Positions 51,417 to 62,137 of a DNA stretch of 64,000 bases are shown here, piece after piece. Position 1 is the stretch's first letter; each line of letters begins with the position of its first letter. The position numbers and the translations under genes were made by a program. Source of the stretch: Candidatus Eremiobacteraceae bacterium (lineage in GTDB: Bacteria; Vulcanimicrobiota; Vulcanimicrobiia; Eremiobacterales; Eremiobacteraceae); contig DASTCX010000013.1 in assembly GCA_035710745.1 (NCBI GenBank), positions 1 through 64,000 of the forward strand, in the 5' to 3' direction. The notes below the pieces were generated by a model. It was not told the origin of the DNA. It saw nothing but the letters and a program-made list of their open reading frames with translations, and searched no databases.

Positions 51417-52553
51417 TTATAAAAGCGCCTGTTTCAAGTCCTCCATCAGGTCGGCTGGATGTTCGAGGCCGACTGAGACGCGCAGGAGATCGGCGGGCGT
51501 CGTCGTGCCCGGACCCTCGATGGACGCACGATGCTCGATGAGGCTCTCGGATCCGCCGAAGCTCGTCGCGCGCGTGAATACCCGGCAACGCGCCGCGACG
51601 CCCATCGCCGCTGGCTCGCCCCCTCGGACTTGGAACGAAAGCAGTCCACCGAACCCGCTCATCTGCCTCGCAGCGATCGCGTGGCCGGGCGCGCTTTTCA
51701 AGCCCGGGTAGTGGACTGCGCTGACCTTCGGATGCCCAACGAGAAACAGCGCGAGTTCCAGCGCCGAACCCGATTGCGCTCGCACGCGCAACGCCAGCGT
51801 GCGCATGCCGCGCAGAGCCAGCCAACAATCGAACGGCGACGGCACGGCGCCGAGCGCGTGCTGGAGATGGCGAAGGCGCTCGAATCTCGGCCCTTCTTCT
51901 CTCGCGATCACCGCGCCGCCGAGCACGTCGCTATGGCCGCCGATATATTTCGTCGTGGCATGGACGACGAAATCCGCCCCGTCGGAGAGCGGACGTGAAA
52001 GGATCGGCGTTGCCAGCGTATTGTCGCACACGCAGATCGCGCCCGCCTTGTGCGCGATCTTGACGACTGCCGAGATATCCGCCACCTTCAGCATCGGGTT
52101 CGAGGGCGTCTCGACCCAGATCATCCGCGTGTTCGGCCGCACCGCCGCGCTCACCGCCTCGAGATCGCCTATCTCCACGTACGTCGCTTCGAGGCCCCAA
52201 GGCGTCAGGCAGTCGTTCAAGATGACGCGCGTACCGTAGTATGCGTCACCGGGTAGGATCACGTGGTCACCGCGCGAGAGGGTTTGCATGATCGTCGCGG
52301 TCGCGGCCGATCCCGACGAGAAAGCGGCTGCCGCCGCGCCGCCCTCGATGACGGCGAGCGCCGTCTCGAGCGAGCCGCGAGTCGGATTCGCCTTCCTTTG
52401 ATAGCTGTAGCCGCGTGAGTACCCGCCGTCGGCGTCGCGCTCGAAGATGGTCGACAGATGGATCGAAGGCGAAACCGCGCCGGTCGCCGGCTCCGGCTGC
52501 GCTCCGGCGTGGACGGCGAGGGTCTCTATGTGGACCGACTTCTCTACACTCAT
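51417..52553 (-). CDS. metB: Cystathionine gamma-synthase/lyase family PLP enzyme
   Basis: 378 residues, typical of MetB/MetC-type enzymes. Motifs: TLAVHAGAQPEPATGAVSPSI (about 11-31), YSRGYSYQRKANPTRGSLE (about 45-63), the PLP-Lys segment FVVHATTKYIGGHSDVLGG (about 195-213, Lys in TTKY) and FGGSESLIEHRAS near the C-terminus. Synthase (transsulfuration towards methionine) and lyase activities cannot be separated by eye. It complements the MetY route at 32.4 kb. It converges with the regulator gene across a palindrome doublet. Confidence 0.9.
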   Translation of the reverse strand: MSVEKSVHIETLAVHAGAQPEPATGAVSPSIHLSTIFERDADGGYSRGYSYQRKANPTRGSLETALAVIEGGAAAAAFSSGSAATATIMQTLSRGDHVILPGDAYYGTRVILNDCLTPWGLEATYVEIGDLEAVSAAVRPNTRMIWVETPSNPMLKVADISAVVKIAHKAGAICVCDNTLATPILSRPLSDGADFVVHATTKYIGGHSDVLGGAVIAREEGPRFERLRHLQHALGAVPSPFDCWLALRGMRTLALRVRAQSGSALELALFLVGHPKVSAVHYPGLKSAPGHAIAARQMSGFGGLLSFQVRGGEPAAMGVAARCRVFTRATSFGGSESLIEHRASIEGPGTTTPADLLRVSVGLEHPADLMEDLKQALL

Positions 52554-52563
52554 GCTTATCTCG

Positions 52564-52588
52564 AGCCGAGCTTCGCTCGGCCTACCAC
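52564..52588. repeat. Second-class palindrome (GCCGAG core)
   Basis: GCCGAG-CTTCG-CTCGGC with flanking CTACCAC. It matches one half of the element at 27853 and lies between mlaD and the metB-like gene. Confidence 0.7.
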
Positions 52589-52600
52589 ATTTTCACACCC

Positions 52601-54103
52601 TCAGTACTTGATCTCGAGGCCGAAGGACGGCGTCTTCGTCTGGGTGTTGTTCCAGAGATAGCGCTCGCCGTAGAACAGCTGCAAACGTTCGCTCAACCGT
52701 AGATCGCCGTACAAGTCGAGGGTCGGATGCTTCGGATCGTAGACCCGGGCGTCGATCCCGATCGGGCTGCCGAACGGCCGGAACAGCGCTGCGATCCCGA
52801 GCTTCGAGTATTCGACGCCCGCCCCGAGCTGGAGATCCTTCGAGTTGTGGTCGAGCAGGAAGTTGTACGTCGTCGAATAGCCGAGATCGTTCGCTCCGAC
52901 CGAGAGATGCGTCTTCGCTTTGGGCAGCAAGACCAGATTCAGGTCGCTGGCGGGTCCGCCGCCGTGCGTGCCCCAGGTCTCTCGTACATCCGCTTGGACG
53001 AGCGGCTGCGAGAATAACCCGCTACCCAGCTGGAATCGCGGCAACGGATGTGTTCCGCCGGACGCGCCCGGTGCCGGTGTCGCGCCTGAAGGAAGCGGTT
53101 GCGAAGCGCCCGGCTGCACCGGACTGGGTTCCGTTCCGGCCGTCGTGAACTGTCCGAGGATCGCGTCGGCTTTCGCCGTCACGGACTGGAGATTCGCGAC
53201 CGTCTGCTTCAGTTCCGACTCCGTCTTCGGATCGCCGGTGACGCTCTCGAGTTCGGTCGCCATCGCTTTGAGCTTCGCCGTCGCGCCCTCGACGTTCTGC
53301 ACGGTGCCGATGAGGCCGTCGTGCAGGAGAGGATCTTGCGCGATCGAGGCGATCCCCGCCATCGTCTTGTTCAGGTTATCGGCCGTCGACGAGAGGCGGT
53401 CGACGAGCTTCTGGAGGCGCGGGCGGTCCTCGCTGACGAGCCCGTTGAGATTGCCCGTGAGCGCGTCCATGTTGCCGCCGGTCGTACGGATGGTCTCGTT
53501 CAACGCCGTGACGGTCGATTGCATCTGGGCGGTCAGCGTCGTAAGGCTCGAGTCGGCATCTTGCACGAGACTGTCCGTATGCGTCGCGACGAGCGAGAAT
53601 TTCCTCGCGAGCGCCGGCAGTTCGCGATTGACTACCGCCATCGTCTTCGAGAAGTTCTTCAACTGCTCTTGACCGGCGCTGATGAGGTCGGTCAGCGTCG
53701 GCGGCAGCGTGCCCCAAGGCTGCTGATCCAAGGGCAGGGGCTGCTGCGGCATGATCATCGCGACCTGGCGCTGCGTCGGCGGTTCGATCGTCAGCGTCGT
53801 GGCGCCCGTGATCGTGATTGCGACGACGAACAAGGAGTCGCGATAAATCGTGACGCCGTTGTTGATCGTGCACGTCACCTCGACGGTCTGATCCGGCAGC
53901 AGATCGACCGTCGTCACCTCTCCGACCTGGACACCCGACAGCAGAACGGTGCTGCCCTCCTGCAAGCCGCCGACGTCGTGGAACCGCAGGCCGACCTTAT
54001 ACCCGTTATGCGATAGCGCGTAGTTCGTGATGAAGTAGTACGCCGCGAACACGCCCGCGAGCGCCAAGAGCGTGAAGATGCCGACCCGCGCTTGCGTGCT
54101 CAC
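52601..54103 (-). CDS. mlaD: MlaD-type MCE protein with long coiled coil and C-terminal beta-strand domain
   Basis: 500 residues. N-terminal membrane helix (about 7-27), one MCE domain (about 35-115, YKVGLRFHDVGGLQEGSTVLLSGVQVGEV), a helical coiled-coil region (about 135-315) and a Pro/Gly-rich linker (about 320-350). The C-terminal segment (about 355-500) is of alternating amphipathic strands (LNLVLLPKAKTHLSVGANDL, KDLQLGAGVEYSKLGIAALF) ending in an aromatic residue (FGLEIKY). MCE proteins carry lipids between membranes. The C-terminal part looks like an outer-membrane barrel, making a potential one-protein bridge, as described for Veillonella MlaD. GTG 54103 is the start. Confidence 0.88.
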   Translation of the reverse strand: MSTQARVGIFTLLALAGVFAAYYFITNYALSHNGYKVGLRFHDVGGLQEGSTVLLSGVQVGEVTTVDLLPDQTVEVTCTINNGVTIYRDSLFVVAITITGATTLTIEPPTQRQVAMIMPQQPLPLDQQPWGTLPPTLTDLISAGQEQLKNFSKTMAVVNRELPALARKFSLVATHTDSLVQDADSSLTTLTAQMQSTVTALNETIRTTGGNMDALTGNLNGLVSEDRPRLQKLVDRLSSTADNLNKTMAGIASIAQDPLLHDGLIGTVQNVEGATAKLKAMATELESVTGDPKTESELKQTVANLQSVTAKADAILGQFTTAGTEPSPVQPGASQPLPSGATPAPGASGGTHPLPRFQLGSGLFSQPLVQADVRETWGTHGGGPASDLNLVLLPKAKTHLSVGANDLGYSTTYNFLLDHNSKDLQLGAGVEYSKLGIAALFRPFGSPIGIDARVYDPKHPTLDLYGDLRLSERLQLFYGERYLWNNTQTKTPSFGLEIKY

Positions 54104-54124
54104 GCCGGCGTGCTCATCGATCGG

Positions 54125-54925
54125 CTAAACGGGGATCGGGCCAACGTCGCTCCCTTGCAAGAATTGCTGGACGATCGGGTTCGGCGATTGTCGCACCTTG
54201 GGGACCGAGCCGTACTCGATGATCGTCCCCTCGAAAAGCAACGCGATCTCGTCCGCGATCGCGAAGACCGACGGCAAGTCGTGCGATATGACGAGGCACG
54301 TCACTTTCAGCTTGTGCTGGATGTTCTTGATCGTCTCGGTGATGATGTTCGTCATGATCGGATCCAGACCGGTCGTCGGCTCGTCGAACATGATGATTTC
54401 AGGCTCGTTCACGATGGCGCGGGCAAACCCCGCTCGCTTTTGCATGCCTCCGGAAAGCTCCCCGGGCAACTTGTCACCCTCTCCATCGAGCCCGACCGAT
54501 TCGAGCGCGTTCTTGACCCGTTCGTTGATCTCGTCGTCCTCCAGATCGGTGAGCTCGTAGAGCGGAAAGGCGACGTTCTCTGAGACCGACATCGAGTCGA
54601 AGAGCGCGTTGTACTGAAAAGCGAAACCGATCCGTTTACGGATCTCGAGGATCTCCGTCTCCGGCAGCCTGCTGATCTCCGAGCCGAGCGTGAAGACGCA
54701 GCCGCGGGTCGGCCGGCGCAGCCCGTTCGCGACGCGCAGGATCGTCGACTTGCCGGCGCCCGACAGTCCGATGATGCACGTCGTATGACCGCGGATGCAA
54801 TCGAGCGAGCAATCCGACAGCACGATCTTCTCGCCGTAGCGCAGCTCGACGGATTGAAGCCTGATCGCGACGTCCGGCGGAGGCGGCGAGGGCACCAGCT
54901 CTCGCGACTGTTTCTCGTCGATCAT
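54125..54925 (-). CDS. mlaF: Phospholipid ABC transporter ATPase MlaF
   Basis: 266 residues. Walker A GLSGAGKST (about 54-62), Q-loop FAFQYNALFDSMSV (about 101-114), signature LSGGMQKRAGFARA (about 153-166), Walker B IIMFDEPTTGLDP (about 174-186) and switch His in VISHDLP. FDSMSVSENVAFPL is typical of MlaF/Mkl. ATG 54925 overlaps the mlaE stop (ATGA). Confidence 0.95.
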   Translation of the reverse strand: MIDEKQSRELVPSPPPPDVAIRLQSVELRYGEKIVLSDCSLDCIRGHTTCIIGLSGAGKSTILRVANGLRRPTRGCVFTLGSEISRLPETEILEIRKRIGFAFQYNALFDSMSVSENVAFPLYELTDLEDDEINERVKNALESVGLDGEGDKLPGELSGGMQKRAGFARAIVNEPEIIMFDEPTTGLDPIMTNIITETIKNIQHKLKVTCLVISHDLPSVFAIADEIALLFEGTIIEYGSVPKVRQSPNPIVQQFLQGSDVGPIPV

Positions 54926-55704
54926 GGGAACAGCACGAACGATAGCGCGAAGTTGAACACGAAGATGAGGATGATCCCGGTGACGACCGCGTGCGTCGTC
55001 ACCCGGCCGACGCCTTCGGCCCCTCCTTCGGCCCGGAAGCCTTCGTAACCGGCGACGAGCGCGACCAGCACGCCGAAGACCGCGGCCTTCTCAAGACCTT
55101 TGTAGAAATCGGAAAAGATGATCGTCGTCTGCACGGAGTGCCAATACGTGTACGGCGACATGTGCACCCGCAGCCACGCCATGTAATAGCCGCCGTAGAC
55201 ACCGACGATATCCGCGAAGACAGTGAGCATCGGGACCGTGATGAGCGATGCCAATAGGCGCGGGGTGACGAGGACCTTCACCGCGCTGACGCCCATCGAT
55301 TGGAGCGCTTCGACTTGCTCGGTGACGACCATCGAGCCGAGCGAAGCGGTGATCGCCGCACCCGCGCGGCCGGCGAAGACGATGCCGGTGAGCATCGGCC
55401 CCAGCTCGCGGACCTCGCCGAAGGCGACGCTCCCACCGACGAACTGCGACAGGCCATAACTCACGGCTTGCGAGGCCGCTTCGAGCGATATCACCAAGCC
55501 GGTGAAGAGAGAGGTCAACACGACGATCGTCCACGACTCGACGCCGAGGAAGTACGCCTGCCGTATGACTTCGACAGGTCGGAAGTTCAGGGTGACGACG
55601 TTACGGCAGACCTCGCCGAACATCGTCGCGAGCCCGCCCGCGTATTCGAAGAACCGGTTGACGCCGGAGAAGGGGCCCGCCCGGCGCGGCGCCACGGCGC
55701 TCAT
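54922..55704 (-). CDS. mlaE: Phospholipid ABC transporter permease MlaE
   Basis: 260 residues, about five or six membrane helices. Conserved MlaE core: FTGLVISLEAASQAVSYG (about 65-82), GELGPMLT-like REL GPMLTGIVFAGRAGAAITASLGSM segments (about 99-123), EQVEALQSMGVSAVKVLVTPRLLA (about 127-150) and VPMLTVFADIVGVYGGYY. With MlaF and MlaD it forms the inner-membrane transporter. No mlaA, mlaB or mlaC is present here. It starts within the stop of the small coiled-coil gene. Confidence 0.95.
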   Translation of the reverse strand: MSAVAPRRAGPFSGVNRFFEYAGGLATMFGEVCRNVVTLNFRPVEVIRQAYFLGVESWTIVVLTSLFTGLVISLEAASQAVSYGLSQFVGGSVAFGEVRELGPMLTGIVFAGRAGAAITASLGSMVVTEQVEALQSMGVSAVKVLVTPRLLASLITVPMLTVFADIVGVYGGYYMAWLRVHMSPYTYWHSVQTTIIFSDFYKGLEKAAVFGVLVALVAGYEGFRAEGGAEGVGRVTTHAVVTGIILIFVFNFALSFVLFP

Positions 55705-56027
55705 CGAGACGAACCCCCGCCGGCGTCGCCGAGCGCATCGAGGACGCGGCGCGCCGCTTCCAGCCGTCGCTGCGCCGCGCCCCGCTCGGCCTGCGCGTTG
55801 TACTGGCGTTGATAGAGGTCGTCGAGGCGGCGGTCGAGGTCGGCGAGATGGGTGACCGACTCGCGCGCGAGGGCGGCGAAATAACGGTGCATCTCCTTCT
55901 TCAGCGAGGCGAGCGCATCGGCATCACCGGCCCGGGACCGTGCGCGATCGCGCGATCGTACGAGCGCTCTGTCGGTGACGTGGAAATCGTCGAGCAGAGC
56001 GAGGAGCTCGATGGCTTGCGCGTTCAC
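55701..56027 (-). CDS. Small coiled-coil protein, unknown function
   Basis: 108 residues, helical and strongly charged (Arg, Asp, Glu, Ala), with heptad-like stretches ([38 protein letters not shown]). GTG 56027 overlaps the rph stop (GTGA) and its own stop overlaps the mlaE ATG, which is the main evidence that it is a real gene. No signal peptide. The longer open frame upstream runs antiparallel within rph and is not used. Confidence 0.68.
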   Translation of the reverse strand: MNAQAIELLALLDDFHVTDRALVRSRDRARSRAGDADALASLKKEMHRYFAALARESVTHLADLDRRLDDLYQRQYNAQAERGAAQRRLEAARRVLDALGDAGGGSSR

Positions 56028-56821
56028 GACGTCGCGCCTTTCACCGCATTGGCCGAGGCCGCAGGCTTGCGCCCGAAAACCGGCACGTCCACGCGGGAGA
56101 GCGCTTCGCGCTGGAGCGCGATCAAGGTATCGATGCCGGACCGCGCGAGTCCCAGCAGACGGTCGAGCTCCTGGCGCGAAAACGGCAACCCTTCCGCGGT
56201 GCCCTGCAGTTCGACGAACTTGCCCTCCCCGGTCATGACGACGTTCATATCGACTTGCGCTTGCGAATCCTCCGCGTACGAGAGGTCGAGAACGGGGCGG
56301 CCGCCGACGAGCCCGACCGAAACGGCCGCCAGCCAGTCGATGACCGGCCAGCCGCGAAGCTTGTTCTCCTGACGCAAGCGCGCGAGCGAAAGACAAAGCG
56401 CGACGAAGGCGCCGGTGACCGCGGCCGTCCGCGTGCCGCCATCCGCCTGGATGACGTCGCAATCGATGGTTATCGTCCGCTCGCCGAGCGCTTTCGTGTC
56501 GACGACGGAGCGCAGACTGCGGCCGATGAGCCGTTGGATCTCATGCGTCCGGCCGCCGATGCGACCCTGCGAAGCCTCGCGCGGCGTCCGTTGCGCGGTC
56601 GACCGCGGCAGCAGCGAGTACTCGGCGGTCACCCACCCGACGCCTTGGCCCTTGAGGAACGGCGGCACGCGGTCCTCGACGGTCGCCGCGCACAGCACCT
56701 TCGTCTCGCCGAACGCGATGAGCAGCGAACCTTCCGCGAAACGAAGGAAGTCGGGCTGCAGCGTCACCGGCCGCAGCGCGTCGTCGGCTCGTCCGTCCGA
56801 GCGCGAGTTAGGATCGTGCAC
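56024..56821 (-). CDS. rph: Ribonuclease PH
   Basis: 265 residues. A phosphate-dependent 3'-5' exonuclease that trims tRNA precursors. [47 protein letters not shown] start region, GRSLRSVVD, and active-site [24 protein letters not shown] (about 120-143) with [20 protein letters not shown] near 180-200. GTG 56821 lies 3 nt after the glmS stop. Length is typical. Confidence 0.96.
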   Translation of the reverse strand: MHDPNSRSDGRADDALRPVTLQPDFLRFAEGSLLIAFGETKVLCAATVEDRVPPFLKGQGVGWVTAEYSLLPRSTAQRTPREASQGRIGGRTHEIQRLIGRSLRSVVDTKALGERTITIDCDVIQADGGTRTAAVTGAFVALCLSLARLRQENKLRGWPVIDWLAAVSVGLVGGRPVLDLSYAEDSQAQVDMNVVMTGEGKFVELQGTAEGLPFSRQELDRLLGLARSGIDTLIALQREALSRVDVPVFGRKPAASANAVKGATS

Positions 56822-56824
56822 GCG

Positions 56825-58654
<1,830 letters not shown>

Positions 58655-58679
58655 GTTTACAAGACTTGCCTTTCGCCGA

Positions 58680-59312
58680 TCACGACGAGCCGTCGAGCGC
58701 GCTTCGTCCGCGCACGCGAGCGATCTTCAAACGCTCCGCGATGAGCACGGCGCGCAGCTTCTCGAGCGCGGCGTCGAAATCGTCGTTGACGATGAGATAC
58801 TCGTAGTTGCCGATCGCGTCCGCTTCGCGCGCGGCGATCGCGACGCGCTCTTCGATCGTCTCCGGCGATTCCGTGCGTCGCTGCTCGAGCCGCTCGCGCA
58901 GGATGGCCGCCGACGGAACGGTCAGGAACACGAGCACCGCTTGCGGGTATACGATCTTGATCGCCATCGCGCCGTTGACTTCCGGCTTCATGACGAGATC
59001 GCGGCCGGCGGCCAGCGCATCTTCGATCGGCTTTTTCGGCGTGCCGTAAAGATTGCCGGCGTAGTCGCGGGTCTCGAGGAATTCGCCCGCCGATCTTCGG
59101 CGCTCGAATTCGTTCCGCTCGAGGAACCAGTAGTGCTGGCCTTCGACCTCGCCCGGCCGCGACGGTCGCGTCGTCGCCGAGACGGAGTACGCGAGCTTCG
59201 GCTCCGCCGCACGCAGCGCGTCGACGAGGCTGTCCTTCCCCGACCCCGAGGGTCCGGAGACGACGAGCAATACGGGTTCGCGTGGGACCGGCGCAAGGTT
59301 GTCGGCTGGCAA
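58680..59312 (-). CDS. gmk: Guanylate kinase
   Basis: 210 residues. Converts GMP to GDP with ATP. P-loop VVSGPSGSGKDS (about 17-28), GMP-binding SVSATTRPSRPGEVEGQHYWFL (about 43-64) and DYAGNLYGTPKKPIE (about 83-97). TTG 59312 has GAGGACGGA just upstream. It is the first gene of the minus-strand run gmk-glmS-rph-mla, and its start is only 35 nt from the divergent rqcH start. Confidence 0.95.
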   Translation of the reverse strand: MPADNLAPVPREPVLLVVSGPSGSGKDSLVDALRAAEPKLAYSVSATTRPSRPGEVEGQHYWFLERNEFERRRSAGEFLETRDYAGNLYGTPKKPIEDALAAGRDLVMKPEVNGAMAIKIVYPQAVLVFLTVPSAAILRERLEQRRTESPETIEERVAIAAREADAIGNYEYLIVNDDFDAALEKLRAVLIAERLKIARVRGRSALDGSS

Positions 59313-59347
59313 TCCGTCCTCGTCAACGCGCGGCCGTCAGGTGGTCC

Positions 59348-61060
59348 GTGACGCTCGACGTTTGGCTCGTCGCGCGTCTCGCGGCGGAGCTTCGAGACGC
59401 TCTCACCGGTGCCCGCGTGCGGAGCGTCACTGCCGGCGACGGCGGCATGCGGATCGCGTGCTATCGCCGCGGCCTCGAGGCGATCTTGCGCGCCACGCTC
59501 GGACCCGATGGTCCGCTCTTGGCACTGCACTCCGATCCGGAGCCGGAAAACGAAAACGTCGCCGGAGGTTGGGCCGGGGGCGTGGCTCCGCTGCTGCGCG
59601 GATGCTCCGTCGAATCCGTCCAAGCCGTCCCGGACGACCGCATCGTATTCCTAGACGTCGTTTCTCGTTCCGCATTTGGCGTGCCTGCCCGCCATCGCGT
59701 CGCGTTCGAGCTCGAGCCGAACAAGGCGAACATCCTCGTGCTGCGACCCGGTGATGACGAGCGCTGGCAGATCCTCGCCGCGGCGAAGGAGTTCGAAGGC
59801 GCGCACGGCGCCCGCAGTATCGAGGTCGGCGAATCGTATCGGCTGCCGCCGCCTCGCACACCGAAACTCGATACGCCGTCATTCGCTTTGGCGATCGACG
59901 CGGAAAGCGATCTCCAACCGCGCGTGATCGCGCGGCTGCTCGGCGAGTTCGACGTCTCGTGCACGCCGCCGCTAGCGCGCGACGTCGTCGAGCGCGCGAC
60001 GCAACGCGATGCCGGGCGGCCGTTATCCGAACGGCTACTTCAGATCTGGCTGCCGCTGCGCGAACGGGTCGCAGCCGCAGCCGCCGACATCACGGCACCC
60101 GTGTTCGCATGGGGTTCGGGCGCCGTTCTCGACGTCGTCCACCTCGTCGCGCTATCATGGCCGCCGGGCGATATGCAAACCTTGCCCGACCTCAACGAGG
60201 CCTGCGTACGATCGCAATCGAGCGGCGACAGGAAACGCATGGCGCCGGCTGAGGATGCGCTGCGCAAGCGACTGCTCACGATGATCGAGCGATGTGATAA
60301 GGAGCGGGCTTCGCTCGAGGCGGCGCAGCGGCGAGCCATCGAGGCGGAACGTCTGAAAGAAGCCGGCGACGCGATCTATACGTATCTCGCCGACATCGAA
60401 CCGCGAGCCGACGCGCTCGTGACGCCGGAGGGGTTGCGCGTCGAACTCGACCCGGCCCTCGCGCCGAAGGACAATGCAGCCGCGTACTTCCGCCGCTACA
60501 AGAAAGCGAAGAGCGGCATGCCTCGCGTCGCGCAGCGTCTTGGCGTGCTCGAGCGCAACCGAGCGTTCTGGGAATCGCTCTTATGGGAGCTCGACCGCGC
60601 CGCATCCGATAGTCCGGCGGCCCTCGCCGCGATGTGCGACGAGATCGCAGATGCGATCGGCCGCAACCGCGCGACCGCCAAACGTTCGGCGTCGAAGCGC
60701 GCCGCGTCGCGGGTCGTCGACGTGCCCGGCGGAGCGGTCGCGCACGTCGGCAGATCGCCGAAAGATAACGAGCGCGTGACGTTCACCGTCGGCGCGCCGA
60801 ACGACCTGTGGTTTCATGCGCGCGGCGTTCCCGGAGCGCATGTCATCCTCAAGCTCCGCGATCCCCGCGACAGGCCCAGCGACGAGCAGATCATCGCGGC
60901 GGCGGCGCTTGCCGCCGGTCAAAGCCGCGCCGCCGCCGCGTCGAAGGTCGAAGTCGACTTCACGCAGCGCAAACACGTGCGCAAGCAAGGCGGAAGCAGA
61001 CCTGGGCTCGTCTGGTACACGGATTTCCGGACGGTCCTCGTCGAGCCGGTGAAAGCTTAG
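59348..61060 (+). CDS. rqcH: RqcH / NFACT-family ribosome-associated quality control protein
   Basis: 570 residues. NFACT-N domain at the start (LDVWLVARLAAELRDALTGARV), helix-hairpin-helix region, central coiled coil (about 300-430, RCDKERASLEAAQRRAIEAERLK) and C-terminal NFACT-R domain (DLWFHARGVPGAHVILKL, about 497-514; QRKHVRKQGGSRPGLVWYTDFRTVLVEP). RqcH binds stalled 50S-peptidyl-tRNA complexes and directs alanine tailing. GTG 59348 is chosen because homology begins at VTLDVW; upstream codons would run into gmk. Confidence 0.92.
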   Translation: MTLDVWLVARLAAELRDALTGARVRSVTAGDGGMRIACYRRGLEAILRATLGPDGPLLALHSDPEPENENVAGGWAGGVAPLLRGCSVESVQAVPDDRIVFLDVVSRSAFGVPARHRVAFELEPNKANILVLRPGDDERWQILAAAKEFEGAHGARSIEVGESYRLPPPRTPKLDTPSFALAIDAESDLQPRVIARLLGEFDVSCTPPLARDVVERATQRDAGRPLSERLLQIWLPLRERVAAAAADITAPVFAWGSGAVLDVVHLVALSWPPGDMQTLPDLNEACVRSQSSGDRKRMAPAEDALRKRLLTMIERCDKERASLEAAQRRAIEAERLKEAGDAIYTYLADIEPRADALVTPEGLRVELDPALAPKDNAAAYFRRYKKAKSGMPRVAQRLGVLERNRAFWESLLWELDRAASDSPAALAAMCDEIADAIGRNRATAKRSASKRAASRVVDVPGGAVAHVGRSPKDNERVTFTVGAPNDLWFHARGVPGAHVILKLRDPRDRPSDEQIIAAAALAAGQSRAAAASKVEVDFTQRKHVRKQGGSRPGLVWYTDFRTVLVEPVKA

Positions 61061-61075
61061 CGGTCCGCTCGCCTC

Positions 61076-62137
61076 TCAATCTTCGACGTGGGCTCGTTCG
61101 ACGAACATCGCGTCGCCAAACGAGTAGAACCTGTACGCGTTTGCGATCGCTTCGGCGTACGCCGCGAGGACGCGTTCCCGGCCGGCGAAGGCGCTGACGA
61201 GCATGAGCAGCGTCGAACGCGGGAGATGGAAGTTCGTCAAGAGCGCATCAGCGGTCCGGAAGCGATACGGCGGATGTATGAAGATCGACGTCTCGCGTTC
61301 GCCGGACTCGATGGTACCGTCCGCGCGGGCCGATGCCTCGAGCGCACGCAGGACGGTCGTGCCGACGGCGATGATGCGCTTTCCAGCGGAACGCGTCACC
61401 TCTTTCGCGTCTACCGCAGCGACCGGGATCTCATAGCGCTCGGCGTGCATGTGGTGCGCGCGGAGGTCGTCGGTCTTGACCGGCCTGAACGTCCCTGCGC
61501 CGACGTGCAAGGTGATCGTCGTCCAGCCGATGCCTCGCCGCCGCAGCGCCTCGATCGTGTCCTCGGTGAAATGAAGGCCGGCCGTCGGCGCCGCTACCGA
61601 ACCCTCGGCCGCCGCGTAGATCGTCTGGTAGCGCTCGTCGGCGTCCGGCGGTGGCGCGTGGATGTACGGCGGCAGCGGCAGATCACCGAAGCGCGCCATC
61701 GCTTCGGTGACGCCGATGCCGTAAAATCGGACGATGCGGTTGCCGCCGGCCGCCCAGTCGACGATCTCGATTCCGCAATCTGAGCCGAGCGAAAGGCGGT
61801 CGCCTTTGCGGATGCGCCTGCCTGGGCGCGCCATCGCCTCCCAGCAGTCCGGCTCCGCGCTTGGATGGAGCAGAAGCACTTCGGCTCGACCGCCTTCGCG
61901 GCGCCGGGGTTGAAATCGCGCGCGCAGCACTTTCGCGTCGTTCGCGATCAGCAGATCGCCCGGCTCGACGACCTCGGCGATGTCGGCGAAACGCAGGTGA
62001 CGGATCGGCCCCTTGCGAGGCAGCACGAGAAGCCGCGAGGCGTCGCGACGATCGGCGGGTCGCTGCGCTACGAGCGCTTCGGGAAGTACGTAATCGAAGG
62101 CATCCGTGCGGAAATCGGCGGGCGTTTCGTCATCCAT
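61076..62137 (-). CDS. queA: S-adenosylmethionine:tRNA ribosyltransferase-isomerase
   Basis: 353 residues. Transfers the ribosyl part of SAM to preQ1 in tRNA, forming epoxyqueuosine. Motifs: FDYVLPEALVAQRPADRRDASRLLVL (about 14-39), DLLIANDAKVLRARF (about 62-76), APTAGLHFT (about 180-188), LHVGAGTFRPV (about 206-216) and the C-terminal NFHLPRSTLLMLVSAFAGRE. ATG 62137 has GGACGAGG upstream and overlaps the PilZ gene end by 8 nt. Confidence 0.95.
   Translation of the reverse strand: MDDETPADFRTDAFDYVLPEALVAQRPADRRDASRLLVLPRKGPIRHLRFADIAEVVEPGDLLIANDAKVLRARFQPRRREGGRAEVLLLHPSAEPDCWEAMARPGRRIRKGDRLSLGSDCGIEIVDWAAGGNRIVRFYGIGVTEAMARFGDLPLPPYIHAPPPDADERYQTIYAAAEGSVAAPTAGLHFTEDTIEALRRRGIGWTTITLHVGAGTFRPVKTDDLRAHHMHAERYEIPVAAVDAKEVTRSAGKRIIAVGTTVLRALEASARADGTIESGERETSIFIHPPYRFRTADALLTNFHLPRSTLLMLVSAFAGRERVLAAYAEAIANAYRFYSFGDAMFVERAHVED

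Noticed and set aside
56028-56462. Long form of the small coiled-coil gene, antiparallel-frame extension into rph
   Set aside because: Sequence before residue V at 56027 is an out-of-frame shadow of rph; the GTGA overlap marks a natural start.
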